NCBI RefSeq assembly: GCF_003668635.1
Contig: NZ_RCWH01000004.1
Span: forward strand, 62,001 to 126,000
Direction: 5' to 3'
DNA length: 64,000 bases
From: Planomicrobium sp. Y74
GTDB taxonomy: Bacteria; Bacillota; Bacilli; Bacillales_A; Planococcaceae
Part shown: in pieces, positions 1 through 8,366 of the stretch
Numbering within the stretch: the first letter of the stretch is position 1
Layout: each line of letters opens with the position of its first letter
Translations under genes and position numbers: made by a program
The notes under the pieces: generated by a model
Told to the model about the DNA's origin: nothing
Seen by the model: only the letters and a program-made list of their open reading frames with translations
Databases searched by the model: none

Positions 1-1410
1 ATGCGTACAGGTGGTATCGACAAGGTGAAGTTGACCGTATTCATCGCGGTAGCCGCCGCCCGCCCCTTTAGCCGTTTTAACGCTTGCACCTTCTCCTTTT
101 TCCAAGGAATCCGGCGTCTTCATCGGTTTTTTCAATTTACCTTTGACCAATTCCTTGGCCACTGATGCATTATCTTTCACGAAACTTGCCATGTCGACCG
201 CCGTCATCTTCGTACGGGTAGGATTGTAAAGAGATGCGTAACGATTTTCCTTGCCAAGAACCTGGTCACTCAAAAGCATTCCCGCGAGGGCTCCATGTGC
301 CATGCCCCATTTCCGGAAACCGGTAGCCACCAGGATATTTTCATAACCCACGGTGCTTGTACCGATATACGGAATCTTGTCGAGTGTCGACTGGTCCTGA
401 GCTGACCAGCGGTAAGGAATATCTTCCACGCCGAAATGTTCGTCTCCCCATTTCGCCAGCGTTTCATACTTCTCCATCGTTTCGCCTTTGTGCTTGCCGA
501 CTCCGTGGCCTTCGCCGCCGATGAGCAGCAGGCGCTCACCGTTGTCGTCTGTCGCGTAACGCAAAGAACGCATCGGCATATCCGTGCTAATATACATATG
601 TTTTGGAATCTCACCTCTTACTTTGGCAGCCACTATATAGGAACGCGAAATCGACATTCTTGCGAAATACATGCCGTCTGCGTCATTAAACGGATAATGG
701 GTGGCCACAATCACTTTTTCACAGGACAGGTGGGACATGTTTTCAGTTTGAATTACCGGATTCTTTTTGCTGAGAATTTTCTGGGCGCGTGTTTGCTCAT
801 AGATTGTGCCCCCAAGTTTTTCAAATTCCTTTACAAGCCCTGCCAGGAATTTCACCGGATGGAATTGCGCCTGGTTGCGCATAACGATTGCTTCTTTCAC
901 GGCAAACGGCAATTCCACTTCATCCTTCGCCAAACCTCCTGGAATGCCGAGCTGCTGGTACGCCTCCGCTTCCTGTTCGATCAGTTTTGCCCCAATTGCC
1001 GTATTGGCGTAGACAAAAGCATCTTGATGTTCGAAATCACAGTCGATTCCGAGCTCTTCGGCTGTGTTTTTGATAAATTCCAAGCCTTCCATATTGGCAT
1101 CATAATACCTCTTCGCGTCGACCTCTCCGGACATCTTGATCAACGGGAAATAAAACAGCCCATGCTGTGCCGAGATTTTTGCCGTAGTGTAGCCAGTTAC
1201 GCCGTCAATCAGTTTCCCGGCATCGATCAAAGTCACTTTTTTCCCGGCTTTCGCCAATAAATAAGCACTGATGATACCGGCTATGCCACCGCCGACCACT
1301 CCAACTTCCGTTGACTCGTTCTTTTGCAGCTGTGGATAATTCGGTATGTCTTTAAATTCGCGCCAATAGGATTCTTTCGATTCTGGAATGTTCGTGTTTT
1401 CATTCTTCAT
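1..1410 (-). CDS. yhfW: YhfW-like FAD-dependent oxidoreductase with C-terminal Rieske domain (3' end cut by window)
   Basis: The frame is open from an ATG at 1410 to the window edge, giving 470 visible residues. It begins with a DAO-type FAD-binding fold: the dinucleotide motif GGGIAG lies at about residues 40-45 and is followed by an acidic strand end (TLIDA). The last three visible residues are C-T-H, the first ligand pair of a Rieske [2Fe-2S] site, so the Rieske domain continues outside the window. This FAD-plus-Rieske layout is that of Bacillus YhfW, whose substrate is unknown. The Shine-Dalgarno TTAGGAGGTA sits 12 nt from the start. An earlier ATG at 1418 with tighter spacing opens only a three-codon frame (M-R-R-stop) whose TGA overlaps the real ATG, so translational coupling is possible. 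Confidence 0.85.
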   Translation of the reverse strand, partial: MKNENTNIPESKESYWREFKDIPNYPQLQKNESTEVGVVGGGIAGIISAYLLAKAGKKVTLIDAGKLIDGVTGYTTAKISAQHGLFYFPLIKMSGEVDAKRYYDANMEGLEFIKNTAEELGIDCDFEHQDAFVYANTAIGAKLIEQEAEAYQQLGIPGGLAKDEVELPFAVKEAIVMRNQAQFHPVKFLAGLVKEFEKLGGTIYEQTRAQKILSKKNPVIQTENMSHLSCEKVIVATHYPFNDADGMYFARMSISRSYIVAAKVRGEIPKHMYISTDMPMRSLRYATDDNGERLLLIGGEGHGVGKHKGETMEKYETLAKWGDEHFGVEDIPYRWSAQDQSTLDKIPYIGTSTVGYENILVATGFRKWGMAHGALAGMLLSDQVLGKENRYASLYNPTRTKMTAVDMASFVKDNASVAKELVKGKLKKPMKTPDSLEKGEGASVKTAKGAGGGYRDEYGQLHLVDTTCTH

Positions 1411-1481
1411 CGCCGCATGATACCTCCTAATTATTTCATTTACTTCCTATGTACCCTCCCGTCTGAAAATTAAGCGCAAAG

Positions 1482-1514
1482 AAAAACCCGGAAACGCATT
1501 TGCGCTTCCGGGTT
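1482..1514 (-). terminator. Intrinsic terminator after azoR
   Basis: On the minus strand AACCCGGAAGCGC pairs with GCGTTTCCGGGTT around a short loop and is followed by a run of T. It closes the azoreductase transcript and separates it from the downstream oxidoreductase. Confidence 0.85.
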
Positions 1515-1527
1515 GGGTTTCATTCTA

Positions 1528-2157
1528 TTAGACTCTCACTTTTTCAAGTGACTGAGCCATTTCTTCAACGCGTTTCATGCCGTCTTCAACGATTTCCTGC
1601 GCTTTGTCAGGATACATATTGTGGCCTTCGATAATCACTTCTTCAATATCTTCGATGCCGAAGAAGTTCATGATCATGCGCACGTAGTTAACGCTCATTT
1701 CACTCGGTGCCATTTCAGGAGTCGAATATACTCCGCCGCGGGCATTCAAGATGATGACTTTCTTTTCAGGTACAAGGCCTTGTGGACCTTCTTCCGTATA
1801 CTTAAATGTCACACCTGCACGGTAAATGTAATCGATGAAAGTTTGCAATGGTGCTGGAATTGTTTTATTCCATAACGGAAATGCGAATACCACAACATCA
1901 GCATCAAGGAAAGCGTCCATCGCTTTGTTCGCAGCTGTCAGAATGCGCTGCTCGATATCATTCAATTCTTCAGCTTGTGCAGATTTCTGCATAGCATCGA
2001 AGAAATCCTGGCCGAAATATGGCATATCTTCTTTGAACACGTCAAACGTTTTAACGTTCACGTCAGAACCGACATTATCCATAAATACGTCGTACATTTT
2101 ACTTGAAACGCCCTCTGATGCCGGACGGTTATTGGCTTTTACTACTAAAACGTTCAT
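1528..2157 (-). CDS. azoR: FMN-dependent NADH-azoreductase
   Basis: This 209-residue flavodoxin-like protein fits the AzoR family, cytosolic FMN dimers that reduce azo compounds and quinones by two-electron transfer from NADH. The start MNVLVVKANNRP matches the family, and FAFPLWNKTIPA near residues 95-106 and the segment LNARGGVYS match its FMN-binding loops. An in-frame TTG at 2166 lies only 2 nt from the Shine-Dalgarno AAGGAG, whereas the ATG at 2157 is 11 nt away, so the ATG was chosen. The gene is a single transcription unit with its own terminator. Quinone and electrophile detoxification is a likely role, as for WrbA and NfrA elsewhere in the window. The exact substrate is not readable from the sequence. 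Confidence 0.9.
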   Translation of the reverse strand: MNVLVVKANNRPASEGVSSKMYDVFMDNVGSDVNVKTFDVFKEDMPYFGQDFFDAMQKSAQAEELNDIEQRILTAANKAMDAFLDADVVVFAFPLWNKTIPAPLQTFIDYIYRAGVTFKYTEEGPQGLVPEKKVIILNARGGVYSTPEMAPSEMSVNYVRMIMNFFGIEDIEEVIIEGHNMYPDKAQEIVEDGMKRVEEMAQSLEKVRV

Positions 2158-2261
2158 GAAAAACAAAACTCCTTTATTTCTAAATGATTTTTATCTCAAA
2201 TTAAAGACTTCCTAATTCTAATTAATTAATGGAATCCAGTCAATTAAGTTGCTCGAGAGTC

Positions 2262-2978
2262 TCATTCAGATGAACAGGAATCTCCAGTGCAATAGCTTGT
2301 TTCTTTACTTCCCAATGGTTTCAAAGCTGGACGCAAACCTTCTTCGTCTGCAATTTGTTTGATGGAATCGACAAAAGCATCCAAAGGTTGAGCACCCGAA
2401 ATAGCGTATTTCCGGTTGATGACGAAAAAAGGAACTCCTTGAACGCCCAATTGCCCCGCTTCCGCAATGTCCTGTTCCACTTCAGGCAAGAAGTCATCAG
2501 AATCCAGAACGATTTTCGCTTCATTGCGCGGCAGCCCCACTTTTTCTGCATGATCCAATAACACATCGTGCTTGCCGATATGATCGCCTTCAATGAAATA
2601 TGCGTTCAGCAGCTGTTCGGTTAAAACCGCTTCCCGGCCTTTGGTTTCTGCCCATTTTGCCAGGCGATGTGCAGCCAGGGTATTCGCCTGAACCATATTG
2701 TCAAAGTCGTAATGGAGCCCGACCTGTTCTGCATGGGACGCTACACCTTTCGTCATTTCTTTTGCCTGTTCTATAGATTGGCCGAACTTCGCAGCCAAGC
2801 TTTCATATACTGAAATATTTGAATCCACAGGAGTTGCCGGATCCAGTTGATATGCCTTAAAAGTAACTTCGGCCTGATTATTAAAGCCTGTTTTTAAAAG
2901 TGCCTGTTCAAGTGTGCGTTTGCCTATGTAACAAAACGGGCACACATAATCCGACCAAATTTCGATTTTCAACATCAT
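2262..2978 (-). CDS. DsbA-family oxidoreductase, FrnE-like
   Basis: The protein has 238 residues and a thioredoxin fold with a helical insertion. The active-site motif CPFC lies at about residues 14-17 (SDYVCPFCYIGKRTL), and the cis-Pro loop is visible in GVQGVPFFV near residue 180. No signal peptide is present, so it works in the cytosol, as known for FrnE proteins (dithiol-disulfide isomerase, often linked to oxidative stress). A second cysteine pair close to the C-terminus (SYCTGDSC) matches the extra CX4C motif described in Deinococcus FrnE. The start has two adjacent ATGs (2978 and 2975) behind GAGGTG. It probably forms a single-gene unit between azoR and ppaC. Confidence 0.85.
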   Translation of the reverse strand: MMLKIEIWSDYVCPFCYIGKRTLEQALLKTGFNNQAEVTFKAYQLDPATPVDSNISVYESLAAKFGQSIEQAKEMTKGVASHAEQVGLHYDFDNMVQANTLAAHRLAKWAETKGREAVLTEQLLNAYFIEGDHIGKHDVLLDHAEKVGLPRNEAKIVLDSDDFLPEVEQDIAEAGQLGVQGVPFFVINRKYAISGAQPLDAFVDSIKQIADEEGLRPALKPLGSKETSYCTGDSCSSE

Positions 2979-3074
2979 TGTTCACCTCGCCCTTTACTAT
3001 ATCAAGCACAAATGGCATCCTCAACGAATCTGCTTGTTGAATTTCATTTACAACTCAGTTCCAAATTTTCAAAC

Positions 3075-3104
3075 TAAAAAAACTGACTCCCAAAAGGGAA
3101 TCAG
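3075..3104 (-). terminator. Intrinsic terminator overlapping the ppaC stop codon
   Basis: On the minus strand CTGATTCCC, a T4 loop and GGGAGTCAG form the stem, with a T7 tract behind. The left arm contains the last codons and stop of ppaC. Confidence 0.85.
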
Positions 3105-4027
3105 CTTAATGCTTCTGTAATGACCGGTACAATTTGTTTTTTGCGTGAAACGATCCCCGGAAGAAGTACACGGTTATCAACTACACTCGATTTAAATGCA
3201 CCTTCTATAATATTAGATCTTCTTCCAAGAACAATCGCTTCTGAATTATTGTTCAGAATATCTGTCACAACAAACACAAAAAGGTCGAGACCTTTGTTGG
3301 TGACTTGCTGATTCATCAGCACTTCGAGCTCCTCCTGGCGATCCAGAACTTCAGATACATCAATCGCATTTACCTGAGCCACTTCAAAACGGTGATCCCC
3401 TGCTTCAAATTCCTTCGAATCGAGGGAAATTAAGTCTTCAAGGGTTTTATTGCTTAGATCCGCCCCCGCTTTCAGCATGGCCAAACCATATGCATCGACA
3501 TCGACACCCGCGATTTCAGCCAGTTCGCGCGCAGCACGGATATCCTGTTCTGTGCATGTAGGCGATTTGAATAACAGTGAATCGGAAATAATGGCTGACA
3601 GCATCAACCCTGCAATATTGGCAGGTATTTCTACGCCATTTTCCTTATAAAGTTTCAGCAGGATCGTTGTTGTGCAGCCAACAGGCTCAGCGCGGAAGAA
3701 CAACGGATCTGTTGTTTCGAAATTCGCGATCCGGTGATGGTCGATCACTTCAATCACTTGTACCTCGTCGATGTCGTCAGCACTTTGCTGGCGCTCGTTA
3801 TGGTCGACGAGAATTACCTGGGAAGCTTCTTCTGAAACGCGCTTTACAAGACGTGGTGCCTCAAAGCCGAACTCTTTCAGGGCGAAAATTGTTTCGTTAT
3901 TCATCTCGCCAAGGCGGATGGCTTCTGCTTCCATTCCAGTTTCTTTCTTGAGATATGCATAGGAAAGAGCTGAACAAATTGAATCCGTGTCTGGATTTTT
4001 ATGGCCTAATACAAAAACTTTTGACAT
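3101..4027 (-). CDS. ppaC: Manganese-dependent inorganic pyrophosphatase (family II)
   Basis: This 308-residue DHH-family phosphoesterase hydrolyses pyrophosphate to two phosphates in the cytosol and so pulls biosynthetic reactions forward. Visible motifs are GHKNPDTDS near the N-terminus (metal ligands), the DHN of VDHNER, the DHH of VIDHHRI near residue 98, and the C-terminal DHHA2 domain with the SRKKQ active-site loop near residue 295. The length equals that of typical family II enzymes (about 309). The start ATG at 4027 has AGGAGG 9 nt upstream. The gene stands alone, with a terminator over its stop codon. Confidence 0.97.
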   Translation of the reverse strand: MSKVFVLGHKNPDTDSICSALSYAYLKKETGMEAEAIRLGEMNNETIFALKEFGFEAPRLVKRVSEEASQVILVDHNERQQSADDIDEVQVIEVIDHHRIANFETTDPLFFRAEPVGCTTTILLKLYKENGVEIPANIAGLMLSAIISDSLLFKSPTCTEQDIRAARELAEIAGVDVDAYGLAMLKAGADLSNKTLEDLISLDSKEFEAGDHRFEVAQVNAIDVSEVLDRQEELEVLMNQQVTNKGLDLFVFVVTDILNNNSEAIVLGRRSNIIEGAFKSSVVDNRVLLPGIVSRKKQIVPVITEALS

Positions 4028-4402
4028 TTTTATGCCTCCTGATCAATGTTGGTTTCTGTGTAATTCTACCATAACTGTCCGTCCAGCTGAACTTTCTGCA
4101 CAGAAGTAAAAGCAAATCATTCAAGTTTTAATCCCTTTTAAGAAACCCGAAAAAACAATTTGAAAAAACATAGTGCAAATTCAAATTTTATAGTATTATA
4201 TGTCTACGCCTTTTTTATTACTTAATTACTTTTAATTGTTAATTTTAATAGTATAAATGGATTTTTAAAGTAAAATATCTCTATATTTGAAATTATTATA
4301 TTCTGAATAGAGTTTTTTTAGTATTAAGGGACAAATCAATATACTTACTAATAGTACTAATGGTATAATTAATACAATTAATCCATAAATTCGTGAAGGG
4401 AA
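4028..4402. other. AT-rich intergenic region without a gene
   Basis: These 375 bp are clearly more AT-rich than the flanking genes and hold no convincing coding frame. The only signal seen is an extended -10 promoter (TG-G-TATAAT, 4361-4369) pointing at the plus-strand acetyltransferase gene. No clear -35 box and no terminator stem were found. Confidence 0.6.
4361..4369 (+). promoter_or_regulatory. Extended -10 promoter for the DUF7662-GNAT gene
   Basis: TGGTATAAT matches the extended -10 form (TGnTATAAT) of SigA promoters. It lies about 35 bp before the start codon region, and no good -35 is present, which fits the extended -10 class. Confidence 0.5.
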
Positions 4403-5215
4403 GTGAAAATATTGACTATAATTCTGGAAAAGAAATACATTCCTTTAGCAAATTACTTTTCATCTGCCACTAATGCAAGAATTAAACTCAGCTTCAATGA
4501 AATCGAACAGATTATGGGCCAGCAATTGCCAAACGCTGCTTATTTGAATAGAAGCTGGTGGAAAAAAACTAAAGCCCCCGCCAAGCACTTTCATGCCTGG
4601 ATGGACGCTGGTTATTTTGTCAGTGAAGTGGAGACGAATCGTTATGTCGTATTTGAAAGAATTGATTCTTCCAACGGGAATAACGCCAAGAATGGCAATG
4701 GCGATGAAGACATCCTGCTAATCCGCAACGCTGAACATGGTGATGCACGGTCTCTTGCCGCTTTGATGAAAACAGTTGAAGCTGAATCCGACTTTATGCT
4801 GTATGGAAAAGACGAACGGATACAGTCTACCCAAAAAGTACGGAAACAAATTATCGAGTGGCGCCAGAGCGGCCATTCGACCATCTTTATCGCAATATTG
4901 AACGGCGAACACGTCGGCTTTCTGACAATCATCGGCAACGCGGCGAAGCGCGCTGCACACCGTGCCGAAATTTGCGTAGGCGTCCAAGCTGATGCCCGTC
5001 GCAAAGGCATTGCCACTAAGCTTCTGCAAAAAGGCGAAGAATGGGCGGCTTCGAAAAACATCAGCCGACTTGAGTTGACTGTAGTTGAAAATGACAAGCC
5101 CGGCAGAAAACTATTTGAAAAAGCCGGTTATGTATCCGAAGGCATCCGTCAGGACTCCATGGTCATCAACGGCAAGTATTACGATGAAATCTATATGGCT
5201 AAATTTTTGGATTAA
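4403..5215 (+). CDS. DUF7662-like domain fused to a GNAT N-acetyltransferase
   Basis: The protein has 270 residues in two parts. Residues 1 to about 85 carry KYIPLANYF, LSFNEIEQIMG, LPNAA, WW and HAWMDAGY, which is the pattern I associate with the DUF7662 family, a small winged-helix-like domain of unknown role. Residues 105-270 form a GNAT domain with the acetyl-CoA loop motif RRKGIA near 199-204 and the C-terminal signature NDKPGRKLFEKAGY. GNATs move acetyl groups to amines, and the substrate here is unknown. Translation may begin at the GTG 4403 or at the in-frame TTG 4412, which is better spaced from GAAGGGAA. It is a single-gene unit with an extended -10 promoter upstream and a terminator downstream. 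Confidence 0.75.
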   Translation: MKILTIILEKKYIPLANYFSSATNARIKLSFNEIEQIMGQQLPNAAYLNRSWWKKTKAPAKHFHAWMDAGYFVSEVETNRYVVFERIDSSNGNNAKNGNGDEDILLIRNAEHGDARSLAALMKTVEAESDFMLYGKDERIQSTQKVRKQIIEWRQSGHSTIFIAILNGEHVGFLTIIGNAAKRAAHRAEICVGVQADARRKGIATKLLQKGEEWAASKNISRLELTVVENDKPGRKLFEKAGYVSEGIRQDSMVINGKYYDEIYMAKFLD

Positions 5216-5234
5216 AATTTGGATATGAAGAAAC

Positions 5235-5267
5235 GGGCATCACTATTTATAGGGTGCCTATTTTTTA
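5235..5267 (+). terminator. Terminator after the GNAT gene
   Basis: GGGCATCAC pairs imperfectly (with G-U pairs) to GGGTGCC, and T6 follows. The orientation fits the plus-strand gene. Confidence 0.6.
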
Positions 5268-5335
5268 TTGTTTTTGACCATTGATTTTTTATGAAGTTAA
5301 CCGAATTCGCTTTTACTCTTAACTCCGTCAAAAGA

Positions 5336-5368
5336 CCAAAAAGAGGCTCACCTTAACAGGCGAACCTC
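5336..5368 (-). terminator. Terminator after arsB
   Basis: Minus-strand stem GAGGTTCGCC / GGTGAGCCTC with a 6-nt loop and a T5 tract, directly after the arsB stop codon. Confidence 0.8.
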
Positions 5369-5378
5369 TTTTCTTGCA

Positions 5379-6674
5379 TTAGTTTAAGATTATCAGCCAC
5401 AGGTACAGGCCGGTCAAAGTGATGAAAAGGGTCGGAATCGTCAGGATGATACCGATTTTGAAATAATACCCCCAACTGATGGTGACGCCTTTCAATTTCA
5501 ACACGTGCAGCCACAGTAATGTGGCAAGTGATCCGATCGGTGTGATTTTCGGACCAAGATCCGAGCCGATAACATTGGCATAGATCAGCGCTTCCCGTAC
5601 GACACCAGTCGTATTGGTTTCATTGATGGCCAGTGCATCGATCATAACGGTCGGCATATTATTCATGACAGAAGAAAGAATTGCCGCGATAAAGCCCATG
5701 CCGATTGTCGCCGCATATAGTCCGTGCCCCGCAGTCCACTCGATTGCAGTAGCCAATACCGAAGTCAAACCGACATTGCGCAGGCCATAAACCACTACAT
5801 ACATACCAATCGAGAAGAAGACGATTGCCCAAGGTGCACCCTTCAGCACAGTCATCGTCTCAACAGCTTCACTTCTGCGCGCAATCGCCAGGAAGATGAT
5901 GGCGACCGCTCCAGCGATGAACGATACCGGAATATCCAAAGTTTCGCTCATGAAATAGCCTACCAACAGCACCGCCAAAACCACCCAGGACAGACGGAAC
6001 ATCTTCAAATCCTTAATGGCAGACGCTGGAGTCTTCAATACACCAGCATCGAATTCCTTGGGAATATCCTTACGGAAATAAAGGTAGAGAACAAGCATGC
6101 TGGCAAGGATACTGAACAAGTTAGGCACAACCATGTGGATCGCGTATTCAGTAAATCCGATATTGAAAAAGTCCGCTGAAACGATGTTCACCAAATTACT
6201 GATGACAAACGGCAAGGATGCCGTATCCGCAATAAACCCGGAAGCCATGATAAACGGCAGAATCATCGCATCTTTGAAGTTTAATGCTCTAACCATGGCA
6301 AGGACGATCGGCGTCAAAATCAGCGCCGCTCCATCATTGGCGAAAAGCGCTGCCACGATAGCGCCAAGTACAGTTACAAGAAAGAACATCCGAAGCCCGC
6401 TGCCTTTGGCCAAGCGAGCCATATGTAACGCCGCCCATTCGAAAAATCCGATTTCATCAAGAATGAGGGAAATGATGATCAAAGCGACAAACGTCAATGT
6501 CGCATTCCAGACGATGCCGGTTACATCCCAGACATCACCGAAGTCAACCACTCCAAATAATAACGCTACTGCGGCTCCCGCAATCGCCGACCAACCGATT
6601 GACAATCCGCGCGGCTGCCATATAACAAAAATCAATGTGACGATAAATATAAAACTGGCTAATCCAACTTCCAC
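5379..6674 (-). CDS. arsB: Arsenite efflux membrane protein ArsB
   Basis: This 431-residue polytopic protein (about 11-12 hydrophobic segments) has the length of the staphylococcal ArsB family, which exports As(III)/Sb(III) by proton antiport in the cytoplasmic membrane. Recognisable family segments are [19 protein letters not shown]-type [34 protein letters not shown] and MNNMPTVMI, the last two being the conserved half-helix regions of the ArsB/NhaD superfamily. It starts with GTG; the Shine-Dalgarno AAGGAG lies at the very end of arsR, so the pair is translated together. No arsC reductase and no arsA are adjacent, so this locus alone would deal with trivalent arsenic. Confidence 0.9.
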   Translation of the reverse strand: MEVGLASFIFIVTLIFVIWQPRGLSIGWSAIAGAAVALLFGVVDFGDVWDVTGIVWNATLTFVALIIISLILDEIGFFEWAALHMARLAKGSGLRMFFLVTVLGAIVAALFANDGAALILTPIVLAMVRALNFKDAMILPFIMASGFIADTASLPFVISNLVNIVSADFFNIGFTEYAIHMVVPNLFSILASMLVLYLYFRKDIPKEFDAGVLKTPASAIKDLKMFRLSWVVLAVLLVGYFMSETLDIPVSFIAGAVAIIFLAIARRSEAVETMTVLKGAPWAIVFFSIGMYVVVYGLRNVGLTSVLATAIEWTAGHGLYAATIGMGFIAAILSSVMNNMPTVMIDALAINETNTTGVVREALIYANVIGSDLGPKITPIGSLATLLWLHVLKLKGVTISWGYYFKIGIILTIPTLFITLTGLYLWLIILN

Positions 6675-6689
6675 TGTTCGAACAACTCC

Positions 6690-7028
6690 TTATTCACAAA
6701 CTACTCTTTTTCCTTCTGCTTCCAAAGATTCAACCGTAATCTCCGGTTCCGGCAACAGACTGAGCAAATGGATCAGCATCGGGTAAAGCGCATGCCGCAC
6801 ATTAAGCGACCAAATCGTCCAGCGTCCCCGCTTTTCCTCTGTCACCAATTCAGCTATTTTTAATTTCCGCATATGCTGGCTCACCGCCGGCTGCGTCATA
6901 TCCAGCAATTCCGTAAATTCACATATGCAAAGTGAATCCTTCGATAAATATTTGAGAATTAGCATCCGGTTATGGTCGCTGATTGCCTTCAAATAGGATT
7001 CCATATATACATAATCCAAACCATTCAC
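6690..7028 (-). CDS. arsR: ArsR-family metalloregulatory repressor
   Basis: This is a winged-helix repressor of up to 112 residues. The CxC metal-sensing motif is visible in DSLCICEFTELL, followed by the recognition helix region TQPAVSQHMRKLK and the wing EEKRGRWTIW. ArsR dimers leave DNA on binding As(III), which opens transcription of arsRB. A further cysteine lies next to the C-terminus (VVCE). The start is uncertain: the frame opens with GTG at 7028 inside the Shine-Dalgarno AGAAGGTG; TTG at 7019 is better spaced, and ATG at 7004 (MESYLKAI) would give the usual ArsR N-terminus. The gene lies 15 bp before arsB in the same operon. A 16-bp palindrome upstream is the likely operator. Confidence 0.9.
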   Translation of the reverse strand: MNGLDYVYMESYLKAISDHNRMLILKYLSKDSLCICEFTELLDMTQPAVSQHMRKLKIAELVTEEKRGRWTIWSLNVRHALYPMLIHLLSLLPEPEITVESLEAEGKRVVCE

Positions 7029-7057
7029 CTTCTTTCAAGAGTTCCGCCATTCATTAT

Positions 7058-7073
7058 ATAAGTGATCACTTAT
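7058..7073. promoter_or_regulatory. Candidate ArsR operator (perfect 16-bp palindrome)
   Basis: ATAAGTGATCACTTAT is a perfect inverted repeat about 30 bp upstream of arsR. ArsR-family operators are AT-rich inverted repeats over the promoter, so autoregulation of arsRB from here is likely by inference. Confidence 0.7.
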
Positions 7074-7108
7074 TTATTCAAGGGGTTTACCAGAAGATAT
7101 TTCTCCAT

Positions 7109-7140
7109 GAAAATAACCCCGCCAGCCGAAGCTGACAGGG
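7109..7140 (-). terminator. Terminator after the DJ-1/PfpI gene
   Basis: Minus strand: CCCTGTCAGC - TTCG - GCTGGCGGGG with a UUCG tetraloop and a T-rich tail. All ten pairs form, some as G-U. Confidence 0.8.
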
Positions 7141-7157
7141 TTTCTTTGCTTATAGTA

Positions 7158-7685
7158 TTATTTTGCCGAGTACTGTTCCAGTACGCGTAATGACTCGCGG
7201 TTGAATGCCGGAATGTCATCCGGGTTGCGGCTCGTCACCAATTGATCCTGGCACACAGCCACTTCTTCATCAACCAGGTTGGCACCGGCGTATTCCATGT
7301 CCGTCTGGATTGATTTATAACCTGTCGCTTTGCGGCCTTCGAGCGCTTTTGCTGCAATCAGCAATTGCGGACCATGGCAGATTGCAAAGACCGGTTTTTT
7401 TGCATCCATGAATGCTTTCGTGAAGTCCACGAAACGGTCATCCGCACGCAATTGGTCAGGCGAAAATCCGCCAGGCAGGAATAGAGCATCGTAATCTTCC
7501 GGATTTGCGTCGTCGATGCCTTTGTCAATCGAGACGACAGCTTCACCCTGTTTGCCTTTTACTTCCTTGCCTGCTTCTTTTTCAATCGTGAAAACTTCGT
7601 GACCTGCATCGTTGAATGCTTTCGATGGGTCGGTATATTCTACATCCTCAAACATATCAGTTATTAGCGTTGCAATTTTTGCCAC
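7158..7685 (-). CDS. DJ-1/PfpI family type 1 glutamine amidotransferase-like protein
   Basis: The protein has 175 residues and the flavodoxin-like fold of the PfpI/YfkM (general stress protein 18) group. The nucleophile elbow is visible as FAICHGPQ near residue 103, with an acidic residue in LFLPGG-type LPGGFSPD upstream. Members act as cytosolic stress proteins, proposed to be proteases or deglycases, though the activity is debated in the family. It starts with GTG (GTGGCAAAA), with AAGGAG 9 nt upstream. It lies downstream of the glycosylase gene on the same strand with no clear terminator between, so it may receive read-through from the trp operon, but its own Shine-Dalgarno and terminator are clear. 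Confidence 0.88.
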   Translation of the reverse strand: MAKIATLITDMFEDVEYTDPSKAFNDAGHEVFTIEKEAGKEVKGKQGEAVVSIDKGIDDANPEDYDALFLPGGFSPDQLRADDRFVDFTKAFMDAKKPVFAICHGPQLLIAAKALEGRKATGYKSIQTDMEYAGANLVDEEVAVCQDQLVTSRNPDDIPAFNRESLRVLEQYSAK

Positions 7686-7754
7686 TATCTTTCACTCCTT
7701 TGGTTTAATACTCTCCCTTATTATTCCACACAGAGAAATTACTAAACATGGAGT

Positions 7755-8345
7755 TCAGCGGAATTTTGATACGTAAGGATTGTCCTGCTCCCAAAACCGG
7801 TAAGGATAGTGGACAGCTTCCTGCGAATTGCCGATACCGACTCGCGGACCGACTGAAACGGCATGCACCGGATCCCCTTCCGCGATATACAATGGCCGCT
7901 CGGTGAAATGGTGGCCATAATAATCCATTGTGATTCCCATCGCTTTTGTCAGCTTGCCCGGCCCGCTTGTCCACTGCTTGATCGGCAGATGGCGGCCGCG
8001 CAGTTCCGCCATCAAATCAATTCCTTCGACCGGCTCCACCGCCCGGATCAGAATGGCGCGCGGCGTATCAATGGGCCCGCTGACAACATTGATCAGCGTA
8101 TGGGTATGCATTTGATAAGTATAGACAAGGCCGGCTTTGCCGAACATGATTTCCGTCCGTTTGGTGCGCCGGTTGCCGAAGCTGTGCGCCGCCCGGTCTT
8201 CCGCCCCCATATAGGCTTCCGTCTCAACGATTCTTCCTGCTACGATTCCTTCCGGCAGTTCGTGTACAAGCAGCTGCCCCAACAGGTTGCGCGATAAGTC
8301 GAGAGTAGGCGCATCATAAAAATCAGCTGTAATTGGTTTGAACAT
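7755..8345 (-). CDS. DNA-3-methyladenine glycosylase (AAG/Mpg family)
   Basis: This 196-residue base-excision repair enzyme of the AAG family (like Bacillus YxlJ) removes alkylated purines. Family marks are LARxLLGxxL-like LSRNLLGQLLV, the catalytic segment GRIVETEAYMG (the Glu activates water), DRAAHSFGNRRTKR, and the DNA-intercalating region Y-Q-M-H with INVVSG. The ATG at 8345 has GGAGGG upstream. It starts only 21 bp after the trpA stop codon on the same strand, with no terminator between, so it is probably the last or next-to-last gene of the tryptophan transcript. That link has no obvious functional reason. Confidence 0.93.
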   Translation of the reverse strand: MFKPITADFYDAPTLDLSRNLLGQLLVHELPEGIVAGRIVETEAYMGAEDRAAHSFGNRRTKRTEIMFGKAGLVYTYQMHTHTLINVVSGPIDTPRAILIRAVEPVEGIDLMAELRGRHLPIKQWTSGPGKLTKAMGITMDYYGHHFTERPLYIAEGDPVHAVSVGPRVGIGNSQEAVHYPYRFWEQDNPYVSKFR

Positions 8346-8366
8346 CGTACATCCCTCCGGCCTCCA

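Noticed and set aside
436..1260. Long open frame (274 codons) on the plus strand
   Set aside because: It lies antisense to the YhfW-like gene, has no ribosome binding site and no recognisable domain, while the minus strand has FAD and Rieske motifs.
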